From positions 140,629,052-140,693,051 of the forward strand of contig CM041083.1 of the NCBI GenBank assembly GCA_023079485.1: 64,000 bases of DNA, read 5' to 3'. The notes under the pieces were generated by a model that saw only the letters and a list, made by a program, of their open reading frames with translations, was not told where the DNA came from and made no database searches. Positions 38,661 to 48,710 of this stretch are shown here, piece by piece (the stretch's first letter is position 1; every line of letters starts with the position of its first letter). Source of the stretch: Archilochus colubris (Eukaryota > Chordata > Aves > Apodiformes > Trochilidae). The position numbers and the translations under genes were made by a program.

Positions 38661-39315
38661 CTTTATCGCTCCCCCGGGCCCGCCCGCCGCCCAACCGGAA
38701 GCGCCGGCGACGAGCGAGGCCCCGCCCCCCGCCGGTGGGAGGTGGAGGCTGGGGGGTAGGGGCTTGCAGCGCGGGGAGGCGGTGACGCGCCGCGATACGG
38801 ACGGAGGGGGTGCGGGGTGCTTACTGCTCTTCGCCCCCTCGTCTTCCTCCGGGATCGGGGTCGGGACCGGGACCGGGACGCGGCGCCCGCTCTCCGCGTT
38901 CCGCCCGCCCGGCAGGGGGCGCTGCATGCACCGGAGGGTCTTGTCCCGGTGCGGCCGTTGAGAGGCGTTGGGGGTTGGAAACCGGGGTGTGCAGAGGGCG
39001 GCAGGAGCCGCGCTCCAGCGGAGCCCCTTGGCCCCTCGTCACGGCTCGGCCGCTTCCTTGTTGTTCCCTACCGCTGGGGGCCGAGGCCCGGCGGTGTCCC
39101 GCCGCCAACATCCCCCGCGGAGGGAGCGGTCCCGGTCGTTCCTGGGCGGAGGGGAATTGTAACGCCGCCCCGGGAGCACGCTCGGGCTTCCTCTCGGCCG
39201 GGGTTGCGGGCGAGCGAGGTAGGCGAGTCCGTGTTAGGCAGAGGCACAGCCCGCAGAGCTGGGGAGAGGCGGCGGGAAAGGCTGGGCCGCTTCGGGTTGG
39301 GGCTTCCAGGCTTAC

Positions 39316-39372
39316 AGCGTGGGAGAGGGGAGAGGGAAGAGGGGAGAGGAGAGAGGAGAGAGGAGAGAGGGC
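39316..39372. repeat. GA-rich (GAGAGG)n-like purine run
   Basis: Repeated GAGAGGGGAGAG and GAGAGGAGAGAGG units on the plus strand at the right part of the CpG island. Confidence 0.8.
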
Positions 39373-39667
39373 CCGGGGCTCCGTGCCGCCCAGCAGGCTG
39401 AAGTGGGCCGGGGAAGGGTCCCGGGGGAGCGGGAGGCAGAGTGCAAGGAACACGCTCTCCCTCGGGTGTGACTTCCCCAGCGTTCGGCTCTGTGGTGTCC
39501 TGGGGTAAGGTTCAGCTTAGGAGATCTCATCTGGGTGGTTACGTGTGCTTTTTGTCTGGTTTGGAGGCAGAGCATCGACCTCGTTCTCTTCAGCTTCCTG
39601 AGGAGGGGAAGGTGGGGAGGGAGGTGCTGAGCTCTTCTACCTGGGGTCCAGTGATAGGGCATGTGGG

Positions 39668-39928
39668 AATGGTTCAAAGCTGTGAAAGGGGAGGTTCAGG
39701 CTGGACATTAGGAAGCGTTTCTTTACAGAGAGGGTGGTCAGGCTTTGGAATAGGCTTCTTAGAGTGGTGATTAATACCCAAAACTCATGAGTCATTAAGA
39801 GGTATTTGAACAATATGCATTAACTTTTGGGCAGCCCTGAAGTGGTCAAGCAGTTGGACTAGATGATCACTGTAGGTCTCTTCCAACTGCAAACGTTCTG
39901 TTCTGTTCTACTCTATACTATTCTTCCT
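39668..39928 (+). mobile_element. CR1 LINE 3' end fragment
   Basis: GGTTCAGGCTGGACATTAGG to GGACTAGATGATCACTGTAG and a TTCTGTTCT-type diverged tail. Plus orientation. Confidence 0.85.
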
Positions 39929-40639
39929 ACCTGTTCCTTCCCCATGCTGAAGAGGTCTCTTCTGAGATTTCTCCCCAGCTCTCCACTAGAAAAGGGCCTG
40001 AATGAGAAGCTGTGTCCCAGCCTCTCACTGGCTCTCTCACTGTGGATAAGAGGCCTTGTGATGACCTTCTGATGGGGGTCAGAGCTGTGGGTTCTCTTGA
40101 GATTATTTGACCATCTGAACCAATTTGCCAAAAGTGTGCATCAAGTGCAGTTTTTGAAAGTCTGTGTTCATCCAGTTTAGCCAGATTTCCACAGGATGGC
40201 ATAATTCAACACCTCTGAAACTAGGAAGGCTCCAAGATCAAGCCACAGCAGGACACGCTTCTCAGCCTAACAGTTGCAAATATTTTTGAGGTGAGCAAAA
40301 CCTGTTCATTTCCCTGTGGAATTCTTTTTCTCCTCATACTCGTTTTTAGTAAAACAAAAGAGCCTGAGAACATCAGTACTCCCTCAGAGCAGAGGTCCAT
40401 CTGGCCCAATACTTGATTTCCAAAGTGGTTTAAATATCATTGCCTTAAGGTGAGCTTGTAAGCAGTGCAGGGCTGCTTCTGCCAGGGTCCTGGGAGCACT
40501 CATAGGCCTCAGTGAGGGGGACCAGCCTCCCTTGGGAATGCCACACACTGTGCTCCTGCCAAGAACCCAGGGAACATTTCAGCCCAGCCTGGGACCTTCA
40601 CTCCTTGCCTGGGTGGTGGTGTAGCTGTGCCTGTAGCTG

Positions 40640-41418
40640 CCCCTGGATGGGTCTGGGACCTTTCTGCACTTTGGCCACAACAACCCCATGCAGCACTACA
40701 GGTTGGGCACAGAGTGGCTGAGAGCAGCCAGGCAGAAAGGGACCTGGGAGTTTGGATTGACAGGAAGCTGAACATGAGCCAGCAGTGTGCCCAGGTGGCC
40801 AAGAAGGCCAATGGCATCCTGGCCTGCATCAGGAACAGTGTGGCCAGCAGGTCCAGGGAAGGGATTCTGCCCCTGTACTCAGCCCTGGTGAGGCAACACC
40901 TCAAGTACTGTGTCCAGTTCTGGGTCCCCCAGTTTAGGAAGGATATCAAGGTCCTGGAGCAGGTCCAAAGGAGGGCAACCAGGCTGATGAAAGGACTCGA
41001 GCACAGACCCTATGAGGAGAGGCTGAGGGAGCTGGGACTGTTCAGCCTGGAGAAGAGGAGGCTCAGAGGAGACCTCATCACTCTCTACAACTCTCTGAAA
41101 GGAGGGGGTAGCCGGAGGGGGGGTGGTATCTTTTCCCAGGCAACTCTCAGCAAGACAAGAGGGCATGGTCTTAAGTTGTGCCAGGGGAGGTTAAGGTTGG
41201 ATATTAGAAAGAATTTCTTTACGGAGAGAGTGATCAGGCATTGGAATGGGCTGCCCAGGGAAGTAGTGGATTCTTCGTCCCTGGAGATATTTAAAAAGAG
41301 ACTGGATGTGGCACTCAGTGCCATGGTCTGGTAACTGCAGCGGTAGTGGATCAAGGGTTGGACTTGATGATCTCTGAGGTCCCTTCCAACCCAGCCAATT
41401 CTATGATTCTATGATTCT
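40640..41418 (+). mobile_element. CR1 LINE 3' fragment with end of reverse transcriptase frame
   Basis: Encodes the ORF2 C-terminus from [20 protein letters not shown] through the conserved [20 protein letters not shown] to its stop near 41,334. The tail ends CTATGATTCTATGATTCTG. A frameshift separates the upstream RT remainder ([13 protein letters not shown] in another frame). Long enough to be called, but lacks the catalytic domain. Confidence 0.95.
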
Positions 41419-44400
41419 GCAGAGAGCTGCTCTCCTGGATGGACGCCTCAGAGCTAGGTCATAGCTTGTTGTGTGTAACTCTAGGCAGAACACAGCATGA
41501 CTGTTCTGTTCTAGTCAATTCTGTGTGCTCACTGTGACTCAAGTAATGGTGAGACTGTTATTTGTCTGAAACACCACGTTTTTTTCAGCTCCAAAACCAC
41601 TTCAAAGGACCATACCACAAAGGTTAAAAGTGGAAACAGAATCGGATTTGATTTTTCTGGATTTCCTGTAGAGTAGAACATACGTTTGTTGGCTGTAGGA
41701 TATATATTCATAGTTCCTGTGCCAGGAGTGCCCTTTAGCTCAAACATACCCTCCTTGTTCCCTCGTTTCAGCCATCTCCCTTGTGATGTGTTCTTGGGGA
41801 GCCAGAACTTGCTTGGTCTTCCCTCCCTCTTTGTTCTGACCTCTTCCCTCCTGCAGTGTGAAAGCATCTTTCCTGAGGAGGGACAAGCAGCTTTTTGGGT
41901 GTAACAGGGGGGGGTCTCAGGAGAGTGTGCTGCACAGGTGTAGGGTTCCTCTGGCTCTCTGGGACATACTCTGCCTGACACACTCGAGGACAGTGACTGA
42001 CTTTTACAGAACCACCACCTAATGTGGATTGTAGTTTTCCCATGATTGACCTGAAAAATAAGTGGTTGTTTCTGTCCTTGTCTTTAATTAAAAGAATTCT
42101 TGCTACTCGGGCCTCTAGCATGGTATTTGCTTTTTGCACTATCAGATTTTAACTTGTTTTTGTTACTCCAGGTGCTGACTCCTACCTTGATCATGGATGG
42201 ACATAGTGTGTAAAATCAGCCCAAACCCAGCTAATAACCTGTTTCCATCTGTGGTTCTCATTTCAGCCTGAGGTTTTTTTTTCTGTCTTTCTCTGGTTTG
42301 CCAGCTCTTTCACTTACCTAGCAGTTCTTGTATTAATTTGCAGCTTCTGTAGTTTATCTAAGAATTTCCATTGAGTGTGGAATCAAGCACTTCTTTATAT
42401 TCCAAACTAATCAGGTGTACCCCATTTGCTACCTTTCTTCTTGGCCAAACTAAGTGAACTTCTTTTTTTATGCTGTTGATTTCTCTGGGTGACCTGGAGT
42501 AGATGGAGGATTTCCTTTCAACCTAGCAAAGGGAAGATTTTCTCCAAAGAGATAAATAAACTCCAGACAGATTTTTTTTTCCTGAATCAGCAGTTGCAGA
42601 ACAAGCATTGCACTAGCAAACAGAGAATACTTACAGTGATAGAAGCCATCTTAGCTAGTAACAGACTGTTTCATACTGTATGGTTAAATCTTTTTTTTCT
42701 AACTTAAGAATTTTTTTTCTCCACATCTAGGGGTTTCATTTGATTCATGAAATGATTCTAAAATTTAATGTTTCCCCCTTTTATTTATTTATTTGTTGTT
42801 GCTATTTATGTGAGAGATGTGCATATAGTTTGCAGTTCTAGTTAATTTTTTTTTTGCCAAAGGAAGATGTAAAAAATTACCATTTTCATCCGTGAAGGTT
42901 CTCAGTGGAAATGTCCACAGTTTAAAAGCATGCCATATAATCATACAAGATAGCTATTTTGTTTCACTTTATTTCTTCTTTTAGGCCTCTGAATTACTTT
43001 CTGGAATTGCCTCTTCGGTCTTATTACAAAGTAATGACTGTAATAAACACAGTAAATCTGTTACCCAGCACTGTAGCTCCGGAGAAATCAGGGCATTGGA
43101 AACGTGTCTTAAATACCTAGTGAATACATTTCTATGTATTCTATGTATTCTATGTAACATGTTTACAAGCATTTTCTTTTTAGGTATTTGATATTAAATA
43201 AGGAACTTCTACATTTTTAGTACTCAACAGACTTCAATGTTTGTATCACAGGATAGTGTTAATAAATTAAGCAAACAATATTGAGTCTACTCATCTGTGG
43301 AAGCATTTCTATTTTTTATTAACACCCCCATTTAATGTTCCCTTTTGAATTGTTTTGGGGTTTGCATTGTGTGCAGGGCTAAATTATGTCTGAAGTCTTC
43401 CATTTCCTTTTAATAGAGTGTCCTGAGTTGTAGCTTTTCTGGGGAGGGGAGGGAGAACACCCAACTCTGAATTAAATAACGTTGCTGTCATTGGAGCAAG
43501 TCCCCTCCCTGCAGCAGCAGGTGCAGGAGCAGCAGGGATGCATTTGAAAGGGATGGTGAGCCAGGAGCTGGGAGCCTGGGCTTGGGCTGTTCCCTTACTG
43601 ATGAGTCTGTGGTTGAGGAAGAGCTCTGAGGTCAAACCAGGAAATGCATGGACAACCAAACCCTTTAGATGAAGGGCGAGGGTGGGTTGTGGAGCATCTT
43701 TTTGTACCAGCATCTAACCCCCCTCTAAAGTTAATTTTTACCCTTTTGAAGAGTACTTAATTTTTCTAATTGTTGCTGCTAGTTGGAATTGGACAAAGAA
43801 TACTGCATTCATAACTGCAGTCTGACTTCTTCTGTGCTTGTGGCCATCTGAATCAAAATAATATTTATATATGTAGCTCTAATGAGCCTCTGATGATATT
43901 TACATAGTTGAAGGTGTGATATGCAAATAGGATGTGTTATGAGATCAGGATGTGGCCTAATGAAGTGTAAGTAATGAAATACATCTGGAAAACATTTTTG
44001 AGTTATGCAGCAGTGAGGAGATTTGGGAAAGCAGTAAAATGCTGAGAGAAAAACCTCTCTTAAAGGGAGTTATTGGTAAGAAGATGGTGTTTGCAGTCTT
44101 CAGGAAGCTGATGAACTTCAGTGAAAAGCCCAAGTGGATGCAGAGAAGACAGAGCACATTGGTTTAAGTCACTTAGAAATTATCAGATAAGGCTCAATAG
44201 GTTTCCCATCTGCTTGACATACTCTTTTTTCAAAGGAAACAGTTATTAAAAAAATAATAATGACTGGAGAAGTGGAAGTTTCTACTCTCATCATGTAAGA
44301 CTCAGAGCACCACCATTTCACAAGGCAGACTTCCTGCTGATATTTTACATTCTATATTACATCTGGTCTAGAGAAGAGTACTAAATTAGTTATGTGGGGG

Positions 44401-45129
44401 TTTTGGTTTTTTAGAATTGTTTTATTTTGATGTTCAGTGTAATTTTGTGTATAGTCAGTGATTTTGTCCTGTTAAATATTCTCACCTTTGGTTGTGCCAC
44501 TCAGGGACTAATGATGAAAATAGAGGCCAGCAGAAAAACTTCCTGGAGCTTAAAGAGCAGTCCTGGCTCACCAGAGCTGGGGAGATGAGCCACATCAACC
44601 TCCACAAACTCTATGAAAAAAACTTACAGATTTTCAATTTTCAATTTAAAGCAGCAGCCAAATTTGGTTAAAAGATGAATGTGAAGTTGTCAGTACAGTG
44701 GTTTAGAGTTGACTAAGCTTCTTGTAAAAACAGCAACAGGCACGAATACAGGATTTTTGCTGAATATTTATGTTCCACATGGGTTTCCCATAACACAGTA
44801 ATTTGTGACAAACTGGAGCCCAGTTCCAGTGTGACTGGTAGGCTGAATTCCATGTTGCTAAATGTTGATGACCTCAGGACTTGGTAAGGTAAGAAAGAGA
44901 GCAGCAGCCATTCAGGGAAGCTATCAAGCTGATGACATTTTTTATTAAATTTAGAGCATTGTATTTTAAAAGCAAGAAAACAGCTGGCACCAAAGTCAGC
45001 CATGAGGTAACCAGACACAAATCCCATTCCACAGGGATGCTGTATTTCCTTTCAGCAAAGCTAAATTTGCAAAACAAAGTTACTGCTGTGATGAAGCTTT
45101 CATGCAGCAGCTTGTAAGAAGGCTGTGAG
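41419..45129. other. Intergenic between CHAMP1 and UPF3A, no gene recognised
   Basis: AT-rich, with T-tracts and short chance frames. No exon-like segment is supported. Confidence 0.5.
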
Positions 45130-45440
45130 TAGTAGCCAGGTGGGGGTTGGTCTCTTTTCCCAGACGACTTTCAACAAGACAAGAGGGCATGGTCTTAAGT
45201 TGTGCCAAGGGAAGTTTAGGTTAGATATTAGAAAGAATTTCTTTATGGAGAGGGTGATCAGACATTGGAATGGGCTGCCCAGGGAAGTAGTGGATTCTCC
45301 GTCCTTGGAGATATTTAAAAAGAGACTGGATGTGGCACTCAGTGCCATCGTCTGGGAACCGCAGCGGTAGTGGATCAAGGGTTGGACTCGATGACCTCTG
45401 AGGTCCCTTCCAACCCAGCCAATTCTATGATTCTATGATT
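45130..45440 (+). mobile_element. CR1 LINE 3' end fragment
   Basis: Starts inside the GTAGCCAGGTGGGGGTTGGT segment and ends CTATGATTCTATGATT. Encodes the CR1 ORF2 end ([20 protein letters not shown]) in frame with no stop. Low divergence from the 24.1- and 40.6-kb copies. Confidence 0.95.
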
Positions 45441-45793
45441 TATTTGGTGTCCTCAGGAGAAGCGTTGAGGAACAAACAAGCACAGCAGCAGCAGCTGCTC
45501 CTGTCTCCCTGGCCTGGTGAGGGGACCAGGCTGCATCCCTGCTGCATCCCTGTGCAGGAGAGATTTGGGCACAGGCTTGGAAGGGTATTCAGCTGCTTCA
45601 GCCATCGTACGTGTCATGTAGTGCATGAAGTACGTTCTTGATTCCAGCAGGTGATGCCCCCTGAGCCCACAGTCTTCCCTACAGATACAGCCCCCATCCC
45701 AAACTCCATCCCCGCTCCCACAGGCACTGAGCCGTCCCACTGGCACTGCCCGAGATGGCCACCAGCAAAGAGAGAGGAAGCTTAGCAGTGGAA

Positions 45794-46146
45794 TTTCTCT
45801 CCTGGCAGGAGGCACCTCTCATCTCCTTGGGACACTTCAGTGGAGAGCCCCTCGACAGCACTTCATATTCTGGGTTCCTGGTGTTCCTGGTGCCACTCCT
45901 GAGCTTGTGTGGCATTTCTCTCCTGGCAGGAGGAACCTCTCATCTCCTTGGGACACTTTAGTGGAGAGCCCCTCGACAGCACTCCATGTTCTGGGTTCCT
46001 GGTGCCACTCCTGAGCTTGTGTGGCATTTCTCTCCTGGCAGGAGGAACCTCTCATCTCCTTGGGACACTTTAGTGGAGAGCCTCTGGACAGCACTCCACG
46101 TTTTGGGTTCCTGGTGCCACTCCTGAGCTTGTGGCAGGTGTGGCAT
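45794..46146. repeat. Three-copy tandem repeat of about 112-121 bp
   Basis: Units start at 45,794, 45,915 and 46,027 with TTTCTCTCCTGGCAGGAGG. Each runs through CATCTCCTTGGGACACTT and GAGAGCC to GCCACTCCTGAGCTTGTG. The first unit is longer by an internal GTGTTCCTG duplication. On the minus strand the array stays open and encodes a repeated LKCPKEMRG...EWHQEP peptide, which is likely incidental. Confidence 0.93.
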
Positions 46147-46529
46147 GGCTACAGAAATGCCCAGGTACTCCTGGTGGTGGTTGGTACCTTCCACTGGCCT
46201 CTCAGCTGTGGACAGAAGAGGTGCTGGTATTGGCTGAGTGAGAATTTGTCCCCAGAGGTCCTCGAGTGCCAAGCCATAGGGCAGCCAGGGCTCCTCGGGA
46301 TGGGCCTTGAGATGCAGCCATGGTGTAGGCACCTGTGAGTCTGAATCCAAATGTCCTGCTTGTTCTTTCCATGTGACTGGAAAAGTCAAAGGCCAAATGC
46401 TCTGCCCCCTCTATGCAGGAGGCTGCATTCACAAGAAAGCAAGAATAAGCAAACGAGTCACAGGAATAGATAGGGCATGGCAGCTTTGCCTGACAGACAC
46501 TGATGCTGAAGCCCTGTTTGTTGAGGTTT

Positions 46530-46790
46530 GACATCCACTTTCTGGTAACTAAGATGGAAAATAAGAAGCTCCGAATAGAAAAATCACTGCTAACTAAACA
46601 GAGTTTAGTTAACTACCTGCTAACTAAGCTGTGTTAATGACCTATAATGCTATAAAAAGGTGCTCATTAAGCGAGGCACTGGGGCACAGGTAGCCTCAAG
46701 CTGGTGAGCATGTGCTGAATCTCTGCTTTTCTTGGTCATGCAGGTCCCTCACACAGGTGAGACCCTCTCCTCCAGCCTCCCCTGGGCATC
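46530..46790 (+). mobile_element. Possible LTR-like promoter fragment
   Basis: Repeated CTAACTAA-type blocks (46,590-46,632) lie upstream of a TATA-like GCTATAAAAAGG (46,650) followed by a GGGGCACAGG leader, resembling an LTR U3-R. Borders and direct repeats were not found, so an unrelated TATA-containing sequence is equally possible. Confidence 0.25.
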
Positions 46791-48390
46791 CAAAGGGGTG
46801 GGAAATAGTTGGTTTTGAGTGGACCCTTGTCTGGTGAAGATCTCAGCTCTGTCTGCTGCTGGAGAACCTCTCTGGAAAGTCTCCTCCTTGCACTAACCTT
46901 GGCTCTCACTGAAGGGAAAGCCTGCCCCATGCTAATGCTACCCAGCTACTGCCACAACTCATCCAGCACTCCTGGAAAACATCCTTTCTCTGAAGTCAGG
47001 ATAAACTTGGCAAACTTGATAAACTTTAGATGGAGCTAAAAGCAAATGATTCTTTAACAGCAGTTTTACTTAAGCTTGAAGTAATTGGGGTTGGCAGCTC
47101 CTTTATGTAGCTTGATATTAAAATTCTTCTCAACTGTAGTTGTCTCTGCCTCTGAGAATAACAAGTAGCACAGAATCTTACTTAATTTTTCTATAATAGT
47201 AGATAAAAAATTGCAGATCATGTCTCAGAATCGTAGTCAAAATCTTCTTGCTTTTATTTAGTGCTTAATAGTTGGGAAAATACAAGAAATAATTTCTGAT
47301 TCTAGAACAATTAGGTGTAATGCTAAATAATAAATGGGATGTAAAAATAAATTAATATTTTACTATTTAACTTCAATGACAAAGCAAGTCTTTGTTTCAG
47401 ACAGCTGAGGAATTTTTAGCCATAAAAGATAAATGAACATGTTCTGCCCTTCTGTAAACACGCAGCTATCATTGAAACCAAAAGAAGCTATATATATACA
47501 TACACACACTTTTATATATATATATAAGCATATATATATATGCCTATATCAGAGGGCAGAATTTGGCCTAGATCTTACAAAATAGTAGTTTGTAGTTTAC
47601 ATTCAAGTGCGTTTATTTTTTAACAAATAGAAGTGCAGAATGTTTTTGTACCATAAGTTTGCCAAATCCTGCAATTGCAACTTCTATATAACATTAGCAT
47701 ATAAAAAGTCATCACTGTACAACCACTTCTTTTTTTTTTAAACTCAGTGTCAAAAACATAAAACCCAGCTAATTTATTAAAACCACAGAAACTGTTTAAG
47801 TGCTGAAGTTTGCGTTAGCTTCTTCCTGTTTTAAGCACAAGAATCTATTAAAAAAAAAAAGGCAAAGGTGGCTCAGGAAGTGACAAACACCAACAACATA
47901 CTCGTAGCTTTACTAACACTCATCTAACACTATATTTAATTTAAAAACAATGTAAACACAACGAGGTACAGATACCAATGGACATTTCTCACAACTGTGC
48001 AAACCATGGGCCTCCTCCTGCAAACACTTGGGGACCCAGAGCTGCCTTTCAGTGCTGGTCCCACTGAGTCCAACTGCAGAGTCCCTGCTGCCCTGTGCAG
48101 GGAAGGGGTCCTGTGACCCTCACATCGTGCACCAGACACCTGTAAATTGCCTCAGGTTTCAAGCTCCTCCATTTCATTTCTTTAGACATGAGAAAGTGAA
48201 ATAGCTTTGGAAAAGTCTGACATTAATACGCCTTCAAAACTATCAGAGGTTTTCTATTTCAAGGTAAATCTAATTATAAAATATTGGACTGCTTTTAAAT
48301 TAGGCAAATAGTATTTGCACTGCTTTTCATAAAAAAGCAACTATATCCCTTTGCTGTTAAGATACTTGGTACACCTCCAGTCACTTTTCC
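46791..48390. other. Downstream of UPF3A, possible extended 3' UTR
   Basis: AT-rich with a (TA)n run at 47,490-47,542 and several minus-strand AATAAA hexamers. No coding frame is supported. Confidence 0.4.
47490..47542. repeat. (TA)n microsatellite, imperfect
   Basis: TATATATACATACACACAC followed by TTTTATATATATATATAAGC and more TATA units. Confidence 0.85.
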
Positions 48391-48391
48391 C

Positions 48392-48397
48392 TTTATT
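48392..48397 (-). terminator. UPF3A: Candidate UPF3A polyadenylation signal
   Basis: AATAAA on the minus strand lies about 140 nt downstream of the UPF3A stop. Additional minus-strand AATAAA hexamers near 47,773 and 47,603 could define a longer 3' UTR. Confidence 0.4.
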
Positions 48398-48536
48398 TTA
48401 CAGAAAGTAAGAGGCAGAGCTGTAGTAATTTTGTTGGTGCAATTGCCCGTGGAGTTCTGGAACAACCCAAGGATTTTTTTCGTGATGACACTGAACTAAG
48501 TTCAACCCTTTCCACAAGTCTTTCTTCCAGTTTGTT

Positions 48537-48710
48537 TTATTCTGCTTCTTCGCTCTTCTCAGAACCACCTCCAGCTGAATTATCTGCCTCATACTTTTTG
48601 TCAAGAACATCTTCAAAGGATTTCCCATTCGAGTCATACATTTTGCTTGTAGATCCCATACATGTTCGAATGCGAGCTCCTGGCTGGTATAACTGCATGG
48701 CTGGGCGATC
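48537..48710 (-). CDS. UPF3A: UPF3A terminal coding exon: exon-junction-complex binding motif and stop
   Basis: This 174-nt phase-0 exon begins after CCTTCCTCCTAG with GATCGCCCAGCC, encoding [15 protein letters not shown]. It continues through [20 protein letters not shown] to a tail ending KSEEAE and TAA at 48,539-48,537. The YQPGAR core is the element that contacts the exon junction complex in UPF3 proteins. Confidence 0.94.
   Translation of the reverse strand, partial: DRPAMQLYQPGARIRTCMGSTSKMYDSNGKSFEDVLDKKYEADNSAGGGSEKSEEAE

Larger units (their letters stand above)
37700..39500. promoter_or_regulatory. CHAMP1: CpG island promoter of CHAMP1
   Basis: This stretch is strongly GC- and CpG-rich against an AT-rich background. 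Promoter-like motifs cluster at 38,640-38,730: a NotI-like GCGGCCGC, an ETS-type CCGGAAG (38,695-38,701), and Sp1-type CCCGCCCCCC. CGCCAATGGCGG at 38,489-38,500 combines CCAAT-box and YY1-like cores. There is no TATA box, as expected for a housekeeping promoter. GT dinucleotides in good donor contexts on the plus strand (near 39,218 and 39,504) allow a divergent non-coding transcript, but nothing proves one. Confidence 0.8.

Noticed and set aside
37842..38927. 361-codon minus frame and other long frames (including 38,810-39,508 plus) in the CpG island
   Set aside because: GC-rich DNA has few stop codons. The Pro/Ala/Gly/Arg composition is typical of a spurious frame, and the region acts as promoter and non-coding exon.
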